A DNA stretch of 64,000 nt from Streptomyces sp. NRRL F-6492 (lineage in GTDB: Bacteria > Actinomycetota > Actinomycetes > Streptomycetales > Streptomycetaceae). The number at the start of each line of letters is the position of its first letter. Positions within the stretch are counted from its first letter, which is position 1. The stretch lies in NCBI RefSeq assembly GCF_001280125.1, contig NZ_LGEG01000002.1:115901-179900 (forward strand), written 5' to 3'. Shown piece by piece: positions 43,316 through 52,758 of this stretch. The notes beneath the pieces are model-generated. The model saw nothing but the letters and a program-made list of their open reading frames with translations, was not told where the DNA came from and searched no databases. A program made the position numbers and the translations under genes.

Positions 43316-44827
43316 ATGACCGTACGGCGAGTAATGGGCATCGAGACGGAGTACGGGATCTCCGTCCCGGGACACCCGAACGCCAATGCCATGCTCACCT
43401 CGTCCCAGATCGTCAACGCCTACGCGGCGGCGATGCACCGGGCGCGCCGCGCCCGCTGGGACTTCGAGGAGGAGAACCCGCTGCGGGACGCCCGCGGCTT
43501 CGACCTCGCCCGCGAGGTGGCCGACTCCAGCCAGCTCACCGACGAGGACATCGGCCTCGCCAACGTGATCCTCACCAATGGGGCCCGCCTCTACGTGGAC
43601 CACGCCCATCCGGAGTACAGCTCGCCCGAGGTCACCAACCCCCGCGACGCCGTCCTCTGGGACAAGGCCGGCGAGCGGATCATGGCGGAGGCCGCCGAGC
43701 GCGCCGCCCAGCTCCCCGGCGCCCAGCCCATCCACCTGTACAAGAACAACACCGACAACAAGGGCGCGTCCTACGGCACGCACGAGAACTACCTGATGAA
43801 GCGGGAGACCCCCTTCTCGGACATCGTGCGCCACCTGACCCCCTTCTTCGTCTCCCGCCAGGTCGTGACCGGCGCGGGACGGGTCGGCATCGGCCAGGAC
43901 GGGCGGCAGCACGGCTTCCAGATCAGCCAGCGCGCCGACTACTTCGAGGTCGAGGTGGGCCTGGAGACCACCCTCAAACGGCCCATCATCAACACCCGGG
44001 ACGAGCCGCACGCCGACGCCGAGCGCTACCGCCGCCTCCATGTGATCATCGGCGACGCCAACCTCTCGGAGATCTCGACCTACCTCAAGCTGGGCACCAC
44101 CGCGCTGGTCCTGTCGATGATCGAGGACGGCTTCATCACCGTCGACCTCGCCGTCGACCAGCCGGTCCGCACCCTCCACCACGTCTCGCACGACCCCTCG
44201 CTCCAGTACCTGGTCACGCTCCGCAGCGGCCGGACACTCACCGCCGTGCAGCTCCAGATGGAGTACTTCGAGCTGGCCAGGAAGTACGTGGACGAGCGGT
44301 ACGGCACGGACGCGGACGAGCAGACCAAGGACGTCCTGACGCGCTGGGAGGACACCCTCAACCGGCTGGAGAACGACCCCATGAGCCTGGCCGGCGAACT
44401 CGACTGGATCGCCAAGCGGGAGCTCATGGAGGGCTACCGGCGCCGCGACGGCCTGGACTGGGACGCCGCCCGGCTGCACCTGGTGGACCTCCAGTACGCG
44501 GACGTGCGCCCCGACAAGGGCCTCTACAACCGGCTGGCGGCCCGCGGGCGCATGAAGCGGCTCCTGGACGAGACCGAGGTGGAGCGGGCCGAGACGGCGC
44601 CTCCCGAGGACACCCGGGCCTACTTCCGGGGCCGCTGTCTGGAGCAGTACGCGGACGACGTCGCCGCGGCCTCCTGGGACTCGGTGATCTTCGACCTGCC
44701 GGGCCGGGACTCGCTCCAGCGCGTCCCGACCCTGGAGCCCCTCCGGGGCACCAAGGAACACGTGAAATCGCTCCTGGACCGCTGTCGCACGGCGGAGGAA
44801 CTGGTGCGCGTGCTCTCGGGCAACTGA
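43316..44827 (+). CDS. dop: Depupylase/Pup deamidase
   Basis: A 503-aa carboxylate-amine ligase-fold enzyme that removes Pup from substrates (and deamidates Pup in species with a C-terminal Gln). The nucleotide site starts [10 protein letters not shown], with Glu10. The catalytic aspartate is Asp95 in [15 protein letters not shown]. The insertion at about residues 45-78 is the Dop loop, which separates Dop from its paralogue PafA. The shared block [20 protein letters not shown] is present in both. The ATG has AAGGAGG at six bases. It has its own promoter and precedes pup. Confidence 0.96.
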   Translation: MTVRRVMGIETEYGISVPGHPNANAMLTSSQIVNAYAAAMHRARRARWDFEEENPLRDARGFDLAREVADSSQLTDEDIGLANVILTNGARLYVDHAHPEYSSPEVTNPRDAVLWDKAGERIMAEAAERAAQLPGAQPIHLYKNNTDNKGASYGTHENYLMKRETPFSDIVRHLTPFFVSRQVVTGAGRVGIGQDGRQHGFQISQRADYFEVEVGLETTLKRPIINTRDEPHADAERYRRLHVIIGDANLSEISTYLKLGTTALVLSMIEDGFITVDLAVDQPVRTLHHVSHDPSLQYLVTLRSGRTLTAVQLQMEYFELARKYVDERYGTDADEQTKDVLTRWEDTLNRLENDPMSLAGELDWIAKRELMEGYRRRDGLDWDAARLHLVDLQYADVRPDKGLYNRLAARGRMKRLLDETEVERAETAPPEDTRAYFRGRCLEQYADDVAAASWDSVIFDLPGRDSLQRVPTLEPLRGTKEHVKSLLDRCRTAEELVRVLSGN

Positions 44828-44929
44828 ACCGGGAGACCGGTACGCGCCTGAAATGCCCCGGCGCTGGGAATCATGGAACCAGTGCCCGGGCGTTGTGGAA
44901 ACCACGAGGCCGAAGTCGGACCCGACCTA

Positions 44930-44935
44930 TAGGGT
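44930..44935 (+). promoter_or_regulatory. -10 element of the pup promoter
   Basis: TAGGGT (in TATAGGGT) about 52 bp before pup. The lack of a strong terminator after dop suggests both read-through and own transcription. Confidence 0.5.
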
Positions 44936-44987
44936 CTGATCTTGTAAGGACTCAACCGAGCGGGCCGATTCGAGCGGGGTGAGGGAT

Positions 44988-45200
44988 ATGGCGACCAAGG
45001 ACACCGGCGGCGGACAGCAGAAGGCGACGCGCTCCACGGAGGAGGTCGAGGAGACCACCACGGAGGCGAGCTCCGACCTCCAGGAGCGCCAGGAGAAGCT
45101 GAGCGAGGACGTGGACTCCGTCCTGGACGAGATCGACGACGTCCTGGAGGAGAACGCCGAGGACTTCGTTCGATCGTTCGTGCAAAAGGGCGGCGAGTAG
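44988..45200 (+). CDS. pup: Prokaryotic ubiquitin-like protein
   Basis: A 70-aa intrinsically disordered protein tag. It is rich in Glu/Lys, with the ARC-binding helix region at about residues 25-50 ([20 protein letters not shown]). The C-terminus reads FVQKGGE. The final residue is glutamate, so the side chain is ready for ligation by PafA without prior deamidation by Dop. The ATG with GAGGG upstream was chosen over an upstream GTG. It sits between dop and prcB as in other actinobacteria. Confidence 0.97.
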   Translation: MATKDTGGGQQKATRSTEEVEETTTEASSDLQERQEKLSEDVDSVLDEIDDVLEENAEDFVRSFVQKGGE

Positions 45201-45223
45201 CAGCCTCGCGCACCTGTCGTCCT

Positions 45224-45265
45224 CCGTCCCCGGAGCCCCGGACAAAGCCGTGGGTCCGGGGACGG
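45224..45265 (+). terminator. Hairpin between pup and prcB
   Basis: A 10-bp stem CCGTCCCCGG/CCGGGGACGG with a long loop. A TAAGGT -10-like box follows at 45286-45291, so prcBA can be transcribed separately from pup. Confidence 0.55.
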
Positions 45266-45361
45266 GTGACAGGCCGTGGCACGGGTAAGGTCCGTGCACA
45301 GCAAGCAAGATCGGCCCGCGCTCCCCACGGCGGGCCGACTCTCCCACCCGGAAGGAATCGC

Positions 45362-46201
45362 GTGGAAGCCAACCCTCGTAGCACCGGGCGTCTGCCGGCG
45401 GCCTTCCTGACGCCGGGCTCGTCCTCGTTCATGGACTTCCTGTCCGCGCACTCGCCGGATGTGCTCCCCGGCAACCGGAAGCTTCCGGAGGGCATCGTCG
45501 AGGCCCCCCACGGCACGACCATCGTGGCCGCCACGTTCCCCGGCGGGGTCGTCCTCGCCGGTGACCGCCGCGCCACCATGGGCAACATGATCGCGCAGCG
45601 GGACATCGAGAAGGTGTTCCCGGCCGACGAGTACTCCGCGGTCGGCATCGCCGGCACCGCCGGCCTGGCGGTGGAGATGGTCAAGCTGTTCCAGCTGGAG
45701 CTGGAGCACTTCGAGAAGGTGGAGGGCGCGACGCTCTCCCTGGAGGGCAAGGCGAACCGCCTGTCCACCATGATCCGCGGCAACCTCGGCATGGCCATGC
45801 AGGGCCTCGCCGTCGTGCCGCTCTTCGCGGGCTGGGACGAGGGCAAGGAGAAGGGCCGGATCTTCTCCTACGACGTGACCGGCGGCCGCTCCGAGGAGCA
45901 CGGCTTCGCCGCCACCGGCTCGGGTTCGATCTTCGCGCGCGGCTCGATGAAGAAGCTCTACCGCGACGACCTCACCGAGCAGCAGGCCACCACGCTGGTC
46001 GTGCAGGCGCTGTACGACGCGGCGGACGACGACTCCGCGACCGGCGGCCCGGACATGGCCCGCCGGATCTTCCCGATCGTCACCGTCATCACCGACGAGG
46101 GCTTCCGCAGGCTCACCGAGGCCGAGTCCTCCGACCTGGCCCGGTCGGTCACCGAGCGACGGCTTGAGCAGCCCGACGGGCCGCGCGCCGCCCTGCTCTG
46201 A
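45362..46201 (+). CDS. prcB: 20S proteasome beta subunit
   Basis: A 279-aa N-terminal-nucleophile protease subunit. The propeptide (residues 1-51) ends at Gly51. Autocleavage exposes Thr52 in [10 protein letters not shown] as the catalytic nucleophile. The conserved lysine/aspartate region is in [14 protein letters not shown], and [13 protein letters not shown] is the later active-site loop. It is the start of the prcBA pair (45 bp between them). The GTG start follows AAGGAA. It forms the inner beta7 rings of the barrel served by ARC. Confidence 0.97.
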   Translation: MEANPRSTGRLPAAFLTPGSSSFMDFLSAHSPDVLPGNRKLPEGIVEAPHGTTIVAATFPGGVVLAGDRRATMGNMIAQRDIEKVFPADEYSAVGIAGTAGLAVEMVKLFQLELEHFEKVEGATLSLEGKANRLSTMIRGNLGMAMQGLAVVPLFAGWDEGKEKGRIFSYDVTGGRSEEHGFAATGSGSIFARGSMKKLYRDDLTEQQATTLVVQALYDAADDDSATGGPDMARRIFPIVTVITDEGFRRLTEAESSDLARSVTERRLEQPDGPRAALL

Positions 46202-46245
46202 CCACTCGTCGCTCCAGAAGCCCAGAAGAAAGGGACGGACCGCCG

Positions 46246-46998
46246 GTGTCCACTCCGTTCTACGTCTCACCCCAGCAGGCCATGGCCGACCGGGCCGAGT
46301 ACGCCCGCAAGGGCATCGCCCGCGGCCGCAGCCTCGTCGTCCTCCAGTACACCGACGGCATCGTCTTCGTCGGCGAGAACCCGTCCCGCGCCCTCCACAA
46401 GTTCAGCGAGATCTACGACCGGATCGGCTTCGCGGCCGCCGGCAAGTACAACGAGTACGAGAACCTGCGCATCGGCGGCGTGCGCTACGCCGACCTGCGC
46501 GGCTACACCTACGACCGGGACGACGTCACCGCGCGCGGCCTGGCCAACGTCTACGCGCAGACGCTCGGCACCATCTTCTCCAGCGCGGGGGAGAAGCCGT
46601 ACGAGGTGGAGCTGGTCGTCGCCGAGGTCGGCACCGAGCCGGAGGGCGACCAGATCTACCGGCTGCCCCACGACGGCTCGATCGTCGACGAGCACGGCTC
46701 GGTCGCGGTCGGCGGGAACGCCGAGCAGATCGGCTCCTTCCTGGACCAGCGGCACCGGGACGGCATGTCCCTGGCCGAGGCCCTGAAGCTGGCCGTGCAG
46801 GCGCTCTCGCGGGACACCAACGGCAGCGAGCGGGAGATCCCCGCCGAGCGCCTGGAGGTGGCGGTCCTGGACCGCACGCGCCCGCAGCAGCGCAAGTTCA
46901 AGCGGATCGTCGGCCGGCAGCTGTCGCGCCTCCTGGGCGCGGACAACGCGGCGGTGACGAAGACGGACGAGCCCTCCGACGAGGCTCCCGAGGAGTAG
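46246..46998 (+). CDS. prcA: 20S proteasome alpha subunit
   Basis: A 250-aa non-catalytic ring subunit that gates the proteasome. The N-terminus [22 protein letters not shown] is the gate and antechamber sequence, without a catalytic threonine. [23 protein letters not shown] is the family-specific core. The acidic C-terminal tail ([12 protein letters not shown]) is disordered. Contacts with the ARC GQYL tail occur in pockets of this ring. GTG start with AAAGGGA. A strong terminator follows. Confidence 0.97.
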   Translation: MSTPFYVSPQQAMADRAEYARKGIARGRSLVVLQYTDGIVFVGENPSRALHKFSEIYDRIGFAAAGKYNEYENLRIGGVRYADLRGYTYDRDDVTARGLANVYAQTLGTIFSSAGEKPYEVELVVAEVGTEPEGDQIYRLPHDGSIVDEHGSVAVGGNAEQIGSFLDQRHRDGMSLAEALKLAVQALSRDTNGSEREIPAERLEVAVLDRTRPQQRKFKRIVGRQLSRLLGADNAAVTKTDEPSDEAPEE

Positions 46999-47010
46999 GA
47001 CGGTCCCGCC

Positions 47011-47046
47011 CGAGGGGCCCGGCCCGCGAGCGGGCCGGGCCCCTCG
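47011..47046. terminator. Bidirectional terminator after prcA
   Basis: Perfect 17-bp stem (CGAGGGGCCCGGCCCGC and its complement) with a 2-nt loop, facing the convergent LacI gene. Confidence 0.85.
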
Positions 47047-47098
47047 GCACGTCCGCCTCCGGTTCCGGGCTTCGGGGGAAGCCCCCCGGGGGAGGGCC

Positions 47099-48118
47099 TC
47101 AGGCGGCCGGGGCGGGTCCCGAGGAGCCCCGGGTGACCAGGGCGACGGGAAGGGTGTCCGGCCGGGGCGGTGCGCCCGCGAGGACGGCGAGGAGCGCCTC
47201 CATGCCCCGCCGGCCGAACTCCTCGGCGGGCAGCCGGACGGTGGTGAGCTCCGGCTCGACCACCGTGGCCAGGGCCATGTCGTCGAAACCGGTGACCGAC
47301 AGGTCCTCGGGCACGCGCAGACCGAGCCGGCGCGCGGCCTTGTAGACGCCGGCCGCGAGGACGTCGTCGTCGCACACCACCGCCGTGGGACGGGGCCCCG
47401 GGGCGGCGAGGGCCCGGTGCGCGGTCTCCCGCGCGTCCGCGACGTTCAGCGGCGACCGCACGGTGCGGACGTCCGTCCCGCGCAGGGCCAGGGCGAGCGC
47501 GTCCGCCCGGACGTCGAAGGTCCAGGACGGGGCCGCGGACGCCAGGTGCAGGAAGCGGCGGTGGCCGAGGCCGAGCAGGTGCTCGGTGACCCGGCGCATC
47601 CCGTCCGCGACGTCGAGGTTCACATGGGCGGCGGCGCCGGTGCCGGCCGGGTCGCTGTCGAGCATGACGAGCGGCAGGTCGGAGCCCCGGAAGGCCTCCA
47701 GGGCGTCGGTCGCCATGGACGAGGCGATCACGCCGTCGAGGGCGGCCTGCGCCGAGGCGAAGGGGTCCCGGGCCGGTCCCAGGCCGTCGGGGGAGGGGTA
47801 GAGGACGACCCCGAAGCCCTGCCGCGCGGCCGCCGCGGCGGCGCCCGTGTAGACGTGGGCGAAGAACTCGTTGGTGAGGGCCGGGACGACGAGCAGGGCC
47901 GTCCTGGTGCGGCCGAGCCGGAGGTTGCGGGCGGCCAGGTTGGGCCGGTAGCCGAGCTCCCGGGCGGCCTCCCGCACCGCGCCGGCGGTGCGCTCGGAGA
48001 CCCGGCCGCGCCACTTGTCGCCGAGCACCAGGGAGACGGTGGCCTGCGAGACGCCCGCCGCCCGGGCGACGTCCCGGCTGGTCGGGCGCGTGCCGCCGAG
48101 CGGCTCCGGGGTCTGCAC
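47099..48118 (-). CDS. LacI-family transcriptional regulator
   Basis: A 339-aa regulator. The LacI helix-turn-helix is at residues 13-38 (SRDVARAAGVSQATVSLVLG), with the hinge helix ERTAGAVREAARELGYRPN. The periplasmic-binding-protein-like effector domain follows (ALLVVPALTNEFFAHVYTG, GVIASSMATDALE, then VTGFDDMALATVVEPELTT). GTG start with GGAGG five bases away. It is divergent from an MFS transporter across a 27-bp near-perfect palindrome, so autorepression and control of the transporter are likely. The ligand is unknown. Confidence 0.88.
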   Translation of the reverse strand: MQTPEPLGGTRPTSRDVARAAGVSQATVSLVLGDKWRGRVSERTAGAVREAARELGYRPNLAARNLRLGRTRTALLVVPALTNEFFAHVYTGAAAAAARQGFGVVLYPSPDGLGPARDPFASAQAALDGVIASSMATDALEAFRGSDLPLVMLDSDPAGTGAAAHVNLDVADGMRRVTEHLLGLGHRRFLHLASAAPSWTFDVRADALALALRGTDVRTVRSPLNVADARETAHRALAAPGPRPTAVVCDDDVLAAGVYKAARRLGLRVPEDLSVTGFDDMALATVVEPELTTVRLPAEEFGRRGMEALLAVLAGAPPRPDTLPVALVTRGSSGPAPAA

Positions 48119-48179
48119 ACAAGCCTCCGCGTCGGACGGTCCCAGGGACGCGGAGTGGACCCGCGTACAGCCGACATGG

Positions 48180-48206
48180 TACGTATGACGTCGGACGTTA
48201 TACGTA
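48180..48206. promoter_or_regulatory. LacI-type operator, near-perfect 27-bp palindrome
   Basis: Arms TACGTATGACGTC and GACGTTATACGTA around a single G, with one mismatched pair. It overlaps TTATACGT (possible -10 for the transporter) and CATACGT on the other strand (for the regulator). Confidence 0.75.
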
Positions 48207-48241
48207 AAACCTCGGGGGATCCCGGGCGAGGGGAGACCGAC

Positions 48242-49522
48242 ATGGCCACCGAGGCACCGGCACGCGGCGGCTATCTGGACATCCTCAGGGCGCCGCACGC
48301 CGCCCGGCTCCTCGCCGGGACCCTCGTGGGACGCCTGCCCAACGGCACCGGCCCCGTCGCCCTCACCCTCTTCGTCCGCGACCAGGGCGGCAGCTACACC
48401 CTCGCCGGCGGCCTCATCGCCGCCTACGGCGTCGCCACCGCCCTCGGCCAGCCCCTCCTCGGCCGGGCCGTCGACCTCAAGGGCCAGCCCCGGGTCCAGC
48501 TGCCCGCCGCGGTCCTCTCCGCCCTCGGCATGGCCCTGCTCGCCCTCACCGGCATCGGACACCTCGGCCTCGCCTACGCGGCCGTCGTCCTCGCGGGCCT
48601 CTTCACCCCGCCCCTGGAGGGCGGGCTGCGGGCCCTGTGGCCGAGCGTCCTCGGCCGCGCGGACCGGGTCCACCGGGCGTACGCCCTCGACGCGGTCGCC
48701 CAGGAGGTCATGTTCACCGCCGGGCCCCTGCTGCTGACCCTCCTGGTCTCCCTCTGGTCGCCCGCCGCCGCCCTCCTCGTCATCAACGCCCTCGGCGTCC
48801 TCGGCGCCCTCGCCGTCGTCCTCTCCGAGCCCTCCCGCGCCTGGCGCTCCGCGCCCCGCGAGGCCCACTGGCTGGGCGCCCTGCGCTCGCCCGGCCTCCT
48901 CGCCCTCCTCGGCTCCTTCTTCTTCGTCGGCCTCGCCCTGGGCTCCATCACCGTCGCCGCCGTCGCCTACGCCGACGACCGGGGCGCCCCCGCCGTCTAC
49001 GGCTGGCTGATGGCCGCCCTCGGCCTCGGCGCGCTCCTCGGCGGCGTCGCCTACGGCGCCCGGCAGTGGGCCGGAGCGCCCGAGCGGCGCCTGCGCGTCC
49101 TCGTGCTGCTCCTCGCGGTCTGCTACCTGCCGCTGATCCTCGTCCCGGGCCCCGTGGCGATGACGGGCCTCTCGGTCCTCTCCGGCGTCTTCCTGGCCCC
49201 CGCCCTCGCCTGCGCCTTCATCGTCGTCGACCGGCACGCGCCGCGCGGCACCGTCACCGAGGCCTTCTCCTGGCTCGTCACCACCTTCGGCGTCGGCTCG
49301 GCCCTCGGCTCCGCCGTCGCCGGCCCCACCGTCGAACTCGCCGGGACGGCGTCCGGCTTCGCCGTCGCCGGAGCGGGCGGCCTCGTCGCCTTCGCCGTCC
49401 TCCTCGCCACCACCCGCGTCCTGGACGCCCCGGCGGCCCCCGCCGGCCCGGACGCCGAGGCGCGACACGCCGCCGACGCGGACGGCCCCGCCGCCGCGCA
49501 CGGCGAAAAGAACACGCCCTGA
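48242..49522 (+). CDS. MFS transporter
   Basis: A 426-aa membrane protein with about twelve hydrophobic segments. The early segment LAGTLVGRLPNGTGPVALTLFVRDQGG is typical of major facilitator transporters, and the loop after the second helix (GRAVDLKGQPR) corresponds to motif A. The C-terminus is Ala/Asp-rich and hydrophilic. ATG with GGGGAGA upstream. The divergent LacI regulator suggests a sugar-like or metabolite substrate, not identifiable. The gene is not part of the proteasome system and lies between prcA and pafA. Confidence 0.82.
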   Translation: MATEAPARGGYLDILRAPHAARLLAGTLVGRLPNGTGPVALTLFVRDQGGSYTLAGGLIAAYGVATALGQPLLGRAVDLKGQPRVQLPAAVLSALGMALLALTGIGHLGLAYAAVVLAGLFTPPLEGGLRALWPSVLGRADRVHRAYALDAVAQEVMFTAGPLLLTLLVSLWSPAAALLVINALGVLGALAVVLSEPSRAWRSAPREAHWLGALRSPGLLALLGSFFFVGLALGSITVAAVAYADDRGAPAVYGWLMAALGLGALLGGVAYGARQWAGAPERRLRVLVLLLAVCYLPLILVPGPVAMTGLSVLSGVFLAPALACAFIVVDRHAPRGTVTEAFSWLVTTFGVGSALGSAVAGPTVELAGTASGFAVAGAGGLVAFAVLLATTRVLDAPAAPAGPDAEARHAADADGPAAAHGEKNTP

Positions 49523-49579
49523 TCGGAAAATGATCCGAACGTGAGTGTCCAACCCGGTTTCAGCACAGGCCGTCAGGCG

Positions 49580-49585
49580 TAATGT
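49580..49585 (+). promoter_or_regulatory. -10 element for leaderless pafA
   Basis: TAATGT ends six bases before the ATG at 49592. No ribosome-binding site is present. Confidence 0.5.
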
Positions 49586-49591
49586 TCAGAC

Positions 49592-50953
49592 ATGGACCGC
49601 CGCATTTTCGGGCTGGAGAACGAGTACGGCGTCACGTGCACGTTCAGGGGACAGCGCCGACTGTCTCCTGACGAAGTGGCGCGCTACCTCTTCCGCCGTG
49701 TCGTGTCATGGGGCCGCAGCAGCAACGTCTTCCTGCGGAACGGCGCCCGCCTGTACCTCGACGTGGGTTCGCATCCGGAATACGCCACACCGGAATGCGA
49801 CGACGTGACCGAACTGGTCACCCACGACAAGGCCGGCGAGCGCATTCTCGAAGGCCTGCTCGTCGACGCCGAACGCCGCCTGCACGAGGAGGGAATCGCG
49901 GGCGACGTCTACCTCTTCAAGAACAACACCGACTCGGCCGGAAACTCCTACGGCTGCCACGAGAACTATCTCGTCGCCCGCCACGGGGAGTTCTCCCGGC
50001 TCGCGGACATCCTCATTCCGTTCCTCGTCACCCGACAGCTCATCTGCGGTGCGGGGAAGGTCCTCCAGACCCCGCGCGGCGCGGTCTACTGCGTCTCCCA
50101 GCGCGCCGAGCACATCTGGGAGGGCGTCAGCTCCGCCACCACCCGCTCGCGGCCCATCATCAACACCCGGGACGAGCCGCACGCCGACGCCGAGCGCTAC
50201 CGCAGGCTCCACGTCATCGTCGGCGACTCGAACATGTCCGAGACGACCATGCTGCTCAAGGTCGGCGCCACCGACCTCGTGCTCCGCATGATCGAGGCCG
50301 GCACCGTGATGCGCGACCTGACCCTGGAGAACCCGATCCGGGCGATCCGCGAGGTCAGCCACGACATCACCGGCCAGCGCAAGGTCCGGCTCGCCAGCGG
50401 CCGCGAGGCCTCCGCCCTGGAGGTCCAGCGCGAGTACTACGAGAAGGCCGTGGACTTCGTCGACCGCCGCGGCATCCGCTCCGGCACGGTCGCCCAGGTC
50501 CTGGAGCTGTGGGGCCGCACGCTCGACGCGATCGAGGCCGAGCGCCTGGACCGCATCGAGACCGAGATCGACTGGGTCATGAAGTACAAGCTCATCGAGC
50601 GGTACCGGGCCAAGCACAACATGACCATGTCGAACCCGAGGGTCGCGCAGATAGACCTCGCCTACCACGACATCCACCGCCGTCGTGGGCTGTACTACCT
50701 GCTGCAGAAGAACGGGCAGGCGGCCCGGATCTGCAACGACCTGAAGATCTTCGAGGGCAAGTCCGTGCCACCGCAGACCACTCGGGCCCGACTCCGCGGC
50801 GACTTCATCCGCCGCGCCCAGGAGCAGCGGCGGGACTTCACCGTCGACTGGGTCCACCTCAAGCTCAACGACCAGGCGCAGCGGACCGTGTTGTGCAAGG
50901 ACCCGTTCCGCTCCGTCGACGACCGGGTGGAGAAGCTGATCGCGGGGATGTGA
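49592..50953 (+). CDS. pafA: Pup-protein ligase
   Basis: A 453-aa glutamine-synthetase-fold ligase. It phosphorylates the C-terminal Glu of Pup with ATP and joins it to lysines of target proteins. The nucleotide site is in [10 protein letters not shown] (Glu9, Glu11). Asp57 in [15 protein letters not shown] corresponds to the conserved catalytic aspartate. It lacks the Dop loop, which is how it is told from Dop. Shared blocks are [17 protein letters not shown] and [20 protein letters not shown]. The C-terminal small domain (about 390-453) contains the Pup groove. The stop codon overlaps the start of a 15-bp repeat. Confidence 0.97.
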   Translation: MDRRIFGLENEYGVTCTFRGQRRLSPDEVARYLFRRVVSWGRSSNVFLRNGARLYLDVGSHPEYATPECDDVTELVTHDKAGERILEGLLVDAERRLHEEGIAGDVYLFKNNTDSAGNSYGCHENYLVARHGEFSRLADILIPFLVTRQLICGAGKVLQTPRGAVYCVSQRAEHIWEGVSSATTRSRPIINTRDEPHADAERYRRLHVIVGDSNMSETTMLLKVGATDLVLRMIEAGTVMRDLTLENPIRAIREVSHDITGQRKVRLASGREASALEVQREYYEKAVDFVDRRGIRSGTVAQVLELWGRTLDAIEAERLDRIETEIDWVMKYKLIERYRAKHNMTMSNPRVAQIDLAYHDIHRRRGLYYLLQKNGQAARICNDLKIFEGKSVPPQTTRARLRGDFIRRAQEQRRDFTVDWVHLKLNDQAQRTVLCKDPFRSVDDRVEKLIAGM

Positions 50954-50996
50954 CGGAACCACCGCGTACGGAACCACCGCGCACGGGGTCACCGTA
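50953..50996. repeat. 15-bp tandem repeat after pafA
   Basis: Three copies: ACGGAACCACCGCGT, ACGGAACCACCGCGC and the diverged ACGGGGTCACCGTA. They begin at the last base of the pafA stop codon. The following 150 bp is GC-rich with fuzzy inverted repeats and no gene. Confidence 0.8.
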
Positions 50997-51136
50997 AGGG
51001 TGAACGCGACGTCCGCGGCCGGGCCCGGTCCTCCGGGTCCGGCCCGCCCGTGTCCGGGGCCGCGCCCCTCCGGGGGTGCGGTCCCGGTTCTGTGCGTCCG
51101 GTCCGGCAGAACCCCTGCGGGGCAGGGGCCGCACCG

Positions 51137-51142
51137 TAGAGT
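51137..51142 (+). promoter_or_regulatory. -10 element upstream of the FKBP lipoprotein gene
   Basis: TAGAGT, 37 bp before the ATG. Confidence 0.45.
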
Positions 51143-51179
51143 GTGGACGTTCCCATGGCCCCGACTCCCAGTTGGACTG

Positions 51180-52157
51180 ATGAACTACAACACGAAGCGA
51201 CGTATCGCCGCCCTCTTCGCGGTGCCGGTCCTGCTGATCACCGCCGCGTGCGGTTCGGACTCGGACAAGAACACCTCGGAAGGCACGGTGGCCGAGGTCA
51301 AGGGGAAGTTCGGCGCGCAGCCCGACGTCGTCGTCCCCAAGGACGCCAAGGCCGCCGACAAGACGGTGATCGAGACCGTGACGGAGGGCAGCGGGGCGAC
51401 GGTCAAGAAGGGCGACTTCGTCAGGCTGGACTGGACGGTCGAGAAGTGGCAGGAGGACAAGCCGCTCGGGGGCACCTGGGCCCAGCAGACGCCCGACGCC
51501 AAGGGAGCGCACCCGCAGGCCGTCGAGCGGCTCGGCCAGCCGAGCCAGCAGCTGCCGGAGAAGGTCCTCAACGCGGTGGAGGGCAAGAAGGTCGGCTCCC
51601 GCGTCCTCGTGCAGGGCAGCGCGGGCGACCTGGTCGGCGAGAACCTGAACCCGCAGTCGGGGCTGAAGACCACCGACACCCTGGTCTGGGTCGTCGACGT
51701 GGCGGGAGCCGCCGCCGTGGACTCCAAGGCCGAGGCCAAGGGCACCCAGGCGGCGCCCGAGGCCGGGATGCCGGTGGTGAAGGCCCCCTCCCAGGCGGCC
51801 GCGACGATCACCGTCCCGAAGGGTGAGAAGGCGCCCACCGAGCTGAAGGAGCAGGTGCTGATCAAGGGCACCGGGCCGAAGGTCGAAGCCGGGCAGGGGC
51901 TCATCGCCCAGTACACCGGTGTGAAGTGGGAGGACGGCAAGAAGTTCGACTCCTCCTGGGACCACGGGGGCGCCACCGCCTTCCAGATCGGCACCGGATC
52001 GGTCATCCAGGGCTGGGACAAGGCCCTGGTCGGCAAGAACGTCGGTGACCGCGTCCTCCTGGTGATCCCCCCGGCGCTGGCCTACGGGTCCAACCCGAGC
52101 AGCGAGCTGGCGAAGAACACGCTGGTCTTCTCCGTCGACATCCTGGGCGTCGCCTGA
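51180..52157 (+). CDS. FKBP-type peptidyl-prolyl isomerase lipoprotein, two domains
   Basis: A 325-aa secreted lipoprotein (signal with lipobox ITAAC, cysteine about residue 24). The first FKBP-like domain (about 65-180) has diverged: it lacks the tryptophan of the active-site floor (VLNAVEGKKVG instead of a VIxGW motif) and has a LGQPSQQLP insertion. The second (about 220-325) is canonical, with YTGVKWEDGKKFDSSWD, GSVIQGWDKAL and IPPALAYGSNP. Extracytoplasmic folding of secreted proteins is the likely role. Tandem with a cytoplasmic FKBP gene. Confidence 0.9.
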   Translation: MNYNTKRRIAALFAVPVLLITAACGSDSDKNTSEGTVAEVKGKFGAQPDVVVPKDAKAADKTVIETVTEGSGATVKKGDFVRLDWTVEKWQEDKPLGGTWAQQTPDAKGAHPQAVERLGQPSQQLPEKVLNAVEGKKVGSRVLVQGSAGDLVGENLNPQSGLKTTDTLVWVVDVAGAAAVDSKAEAKGTQAAPEAGMPVVKAPSQAAATITVPKGEKAPTELKEQVLIKGTGPKVEAGQGLIAQYTGVKWEDGKKFDSSWDHGGATAFQIGTGSVIQGWDKALVGKNVGDRVLLVIPPALAYGSNPSSELAKNTLVFSVDILGVA

Positions 52158-52225
52158 TCCCCGACCGGATCAACGATCTGTGAGACTGTTCCGGATCAAC
52201 GCACCACAAGAAGGAGCACACAGCA

Positions 52226-52606
52226 GTGAGCATCGAGAAGCCCGAGGTCGACTTTCCGGGTGGCGAGCCGCCGAAGGACCTGGAGATCAAGGACGTCTGG
52301 GAAGGTGACGGCGAGGTCGCCGAGGCCGGCGACGCCGTGCAGGTCCACTACGTGGGTGTGGCCTTCTCCACCGGCGAGGAGTTCGACGCCTCCTGGAACC
52401 GCGGCACCCCGCTCGGCTTCCAGCTCGGCATCGGCCAGGTCATCAAGGGCTGGGACCAGGGCGTCCAGGGCATGAAGGTCGGCGGCCGCCGCCAGCTGAT
52501 CATCCCCGCCCACCTCGCCTACGGCGACAGCGGCGCCGGCAGCGCGATCGCCCCGGGCGAGACGCTGATCTTCGTCTGCGACCTCGTGGCCGTCGGCAAG
52601 CGCTGA
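52226..52606 (+). CDS. Small FKBP-type peptidyl-prolyl isomerase
   Basis: A 126-aa cytoplasmic FK506-binding isomerase, single canonical domain, no signal peptide. Active-site aromatics are in VHYVGVAF, FDASWNRG, GQVIKGWDQG and LIIPAHLAYGDSG. It is the expected length for a stand-alone FKBP. GTG start with AAGGAG. It lies 68 bp after the lipoprotein FKBP gene and is followed by a strong hairpin. It is probably a general folding helper, and proximity to paf genes is conserved in actinobacteria. Confidence 0.93.
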   Translation: MSIEKPEVDFPGGEPPKDLEIKDVWEGDGEVAEAGDAVQVHYVGVAFSTGEEFDASWNRGTPLGFQLGIGQVIKGWDQGVQGMKVGGRRQLIIPAHLAYGDSGAGSAIAPGETLIFVCDLVAVGKR

Positions 52607-52650
52607 CCCGCCGTCCGGACGGGCACGGCCCCGACCGGTGAGGCCCTCGG

Positions 52651-52687
52651 GGGCCCCCGCCGTCCACGGTGGGGGCCCTCCGCTTTT
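52651..52687 (+). terminator. Terminator of the FKBP pair
   Basis: A 12-bp stem (GGGCCCCCGCCG with one G-U pair), 4-nt loop, followed by TCCGCTTTTGT. Confidence 0.8.
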
Positions 52688-52758
52688 GTCCCGAGAGCCC
52701 GGGGCGGTACGGTCGGACGTCCGAGAAGTGGAACCGGCTGAAGAGGTGCAGGGCGTCG

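Noticed and set aside
43316..50953. Dop and PafA as a recent gene duplication
   Set aside because: They share the ligase fold and several blocks but differ by the Dop loop and sequence, and both are ancient components of the pupylation system.
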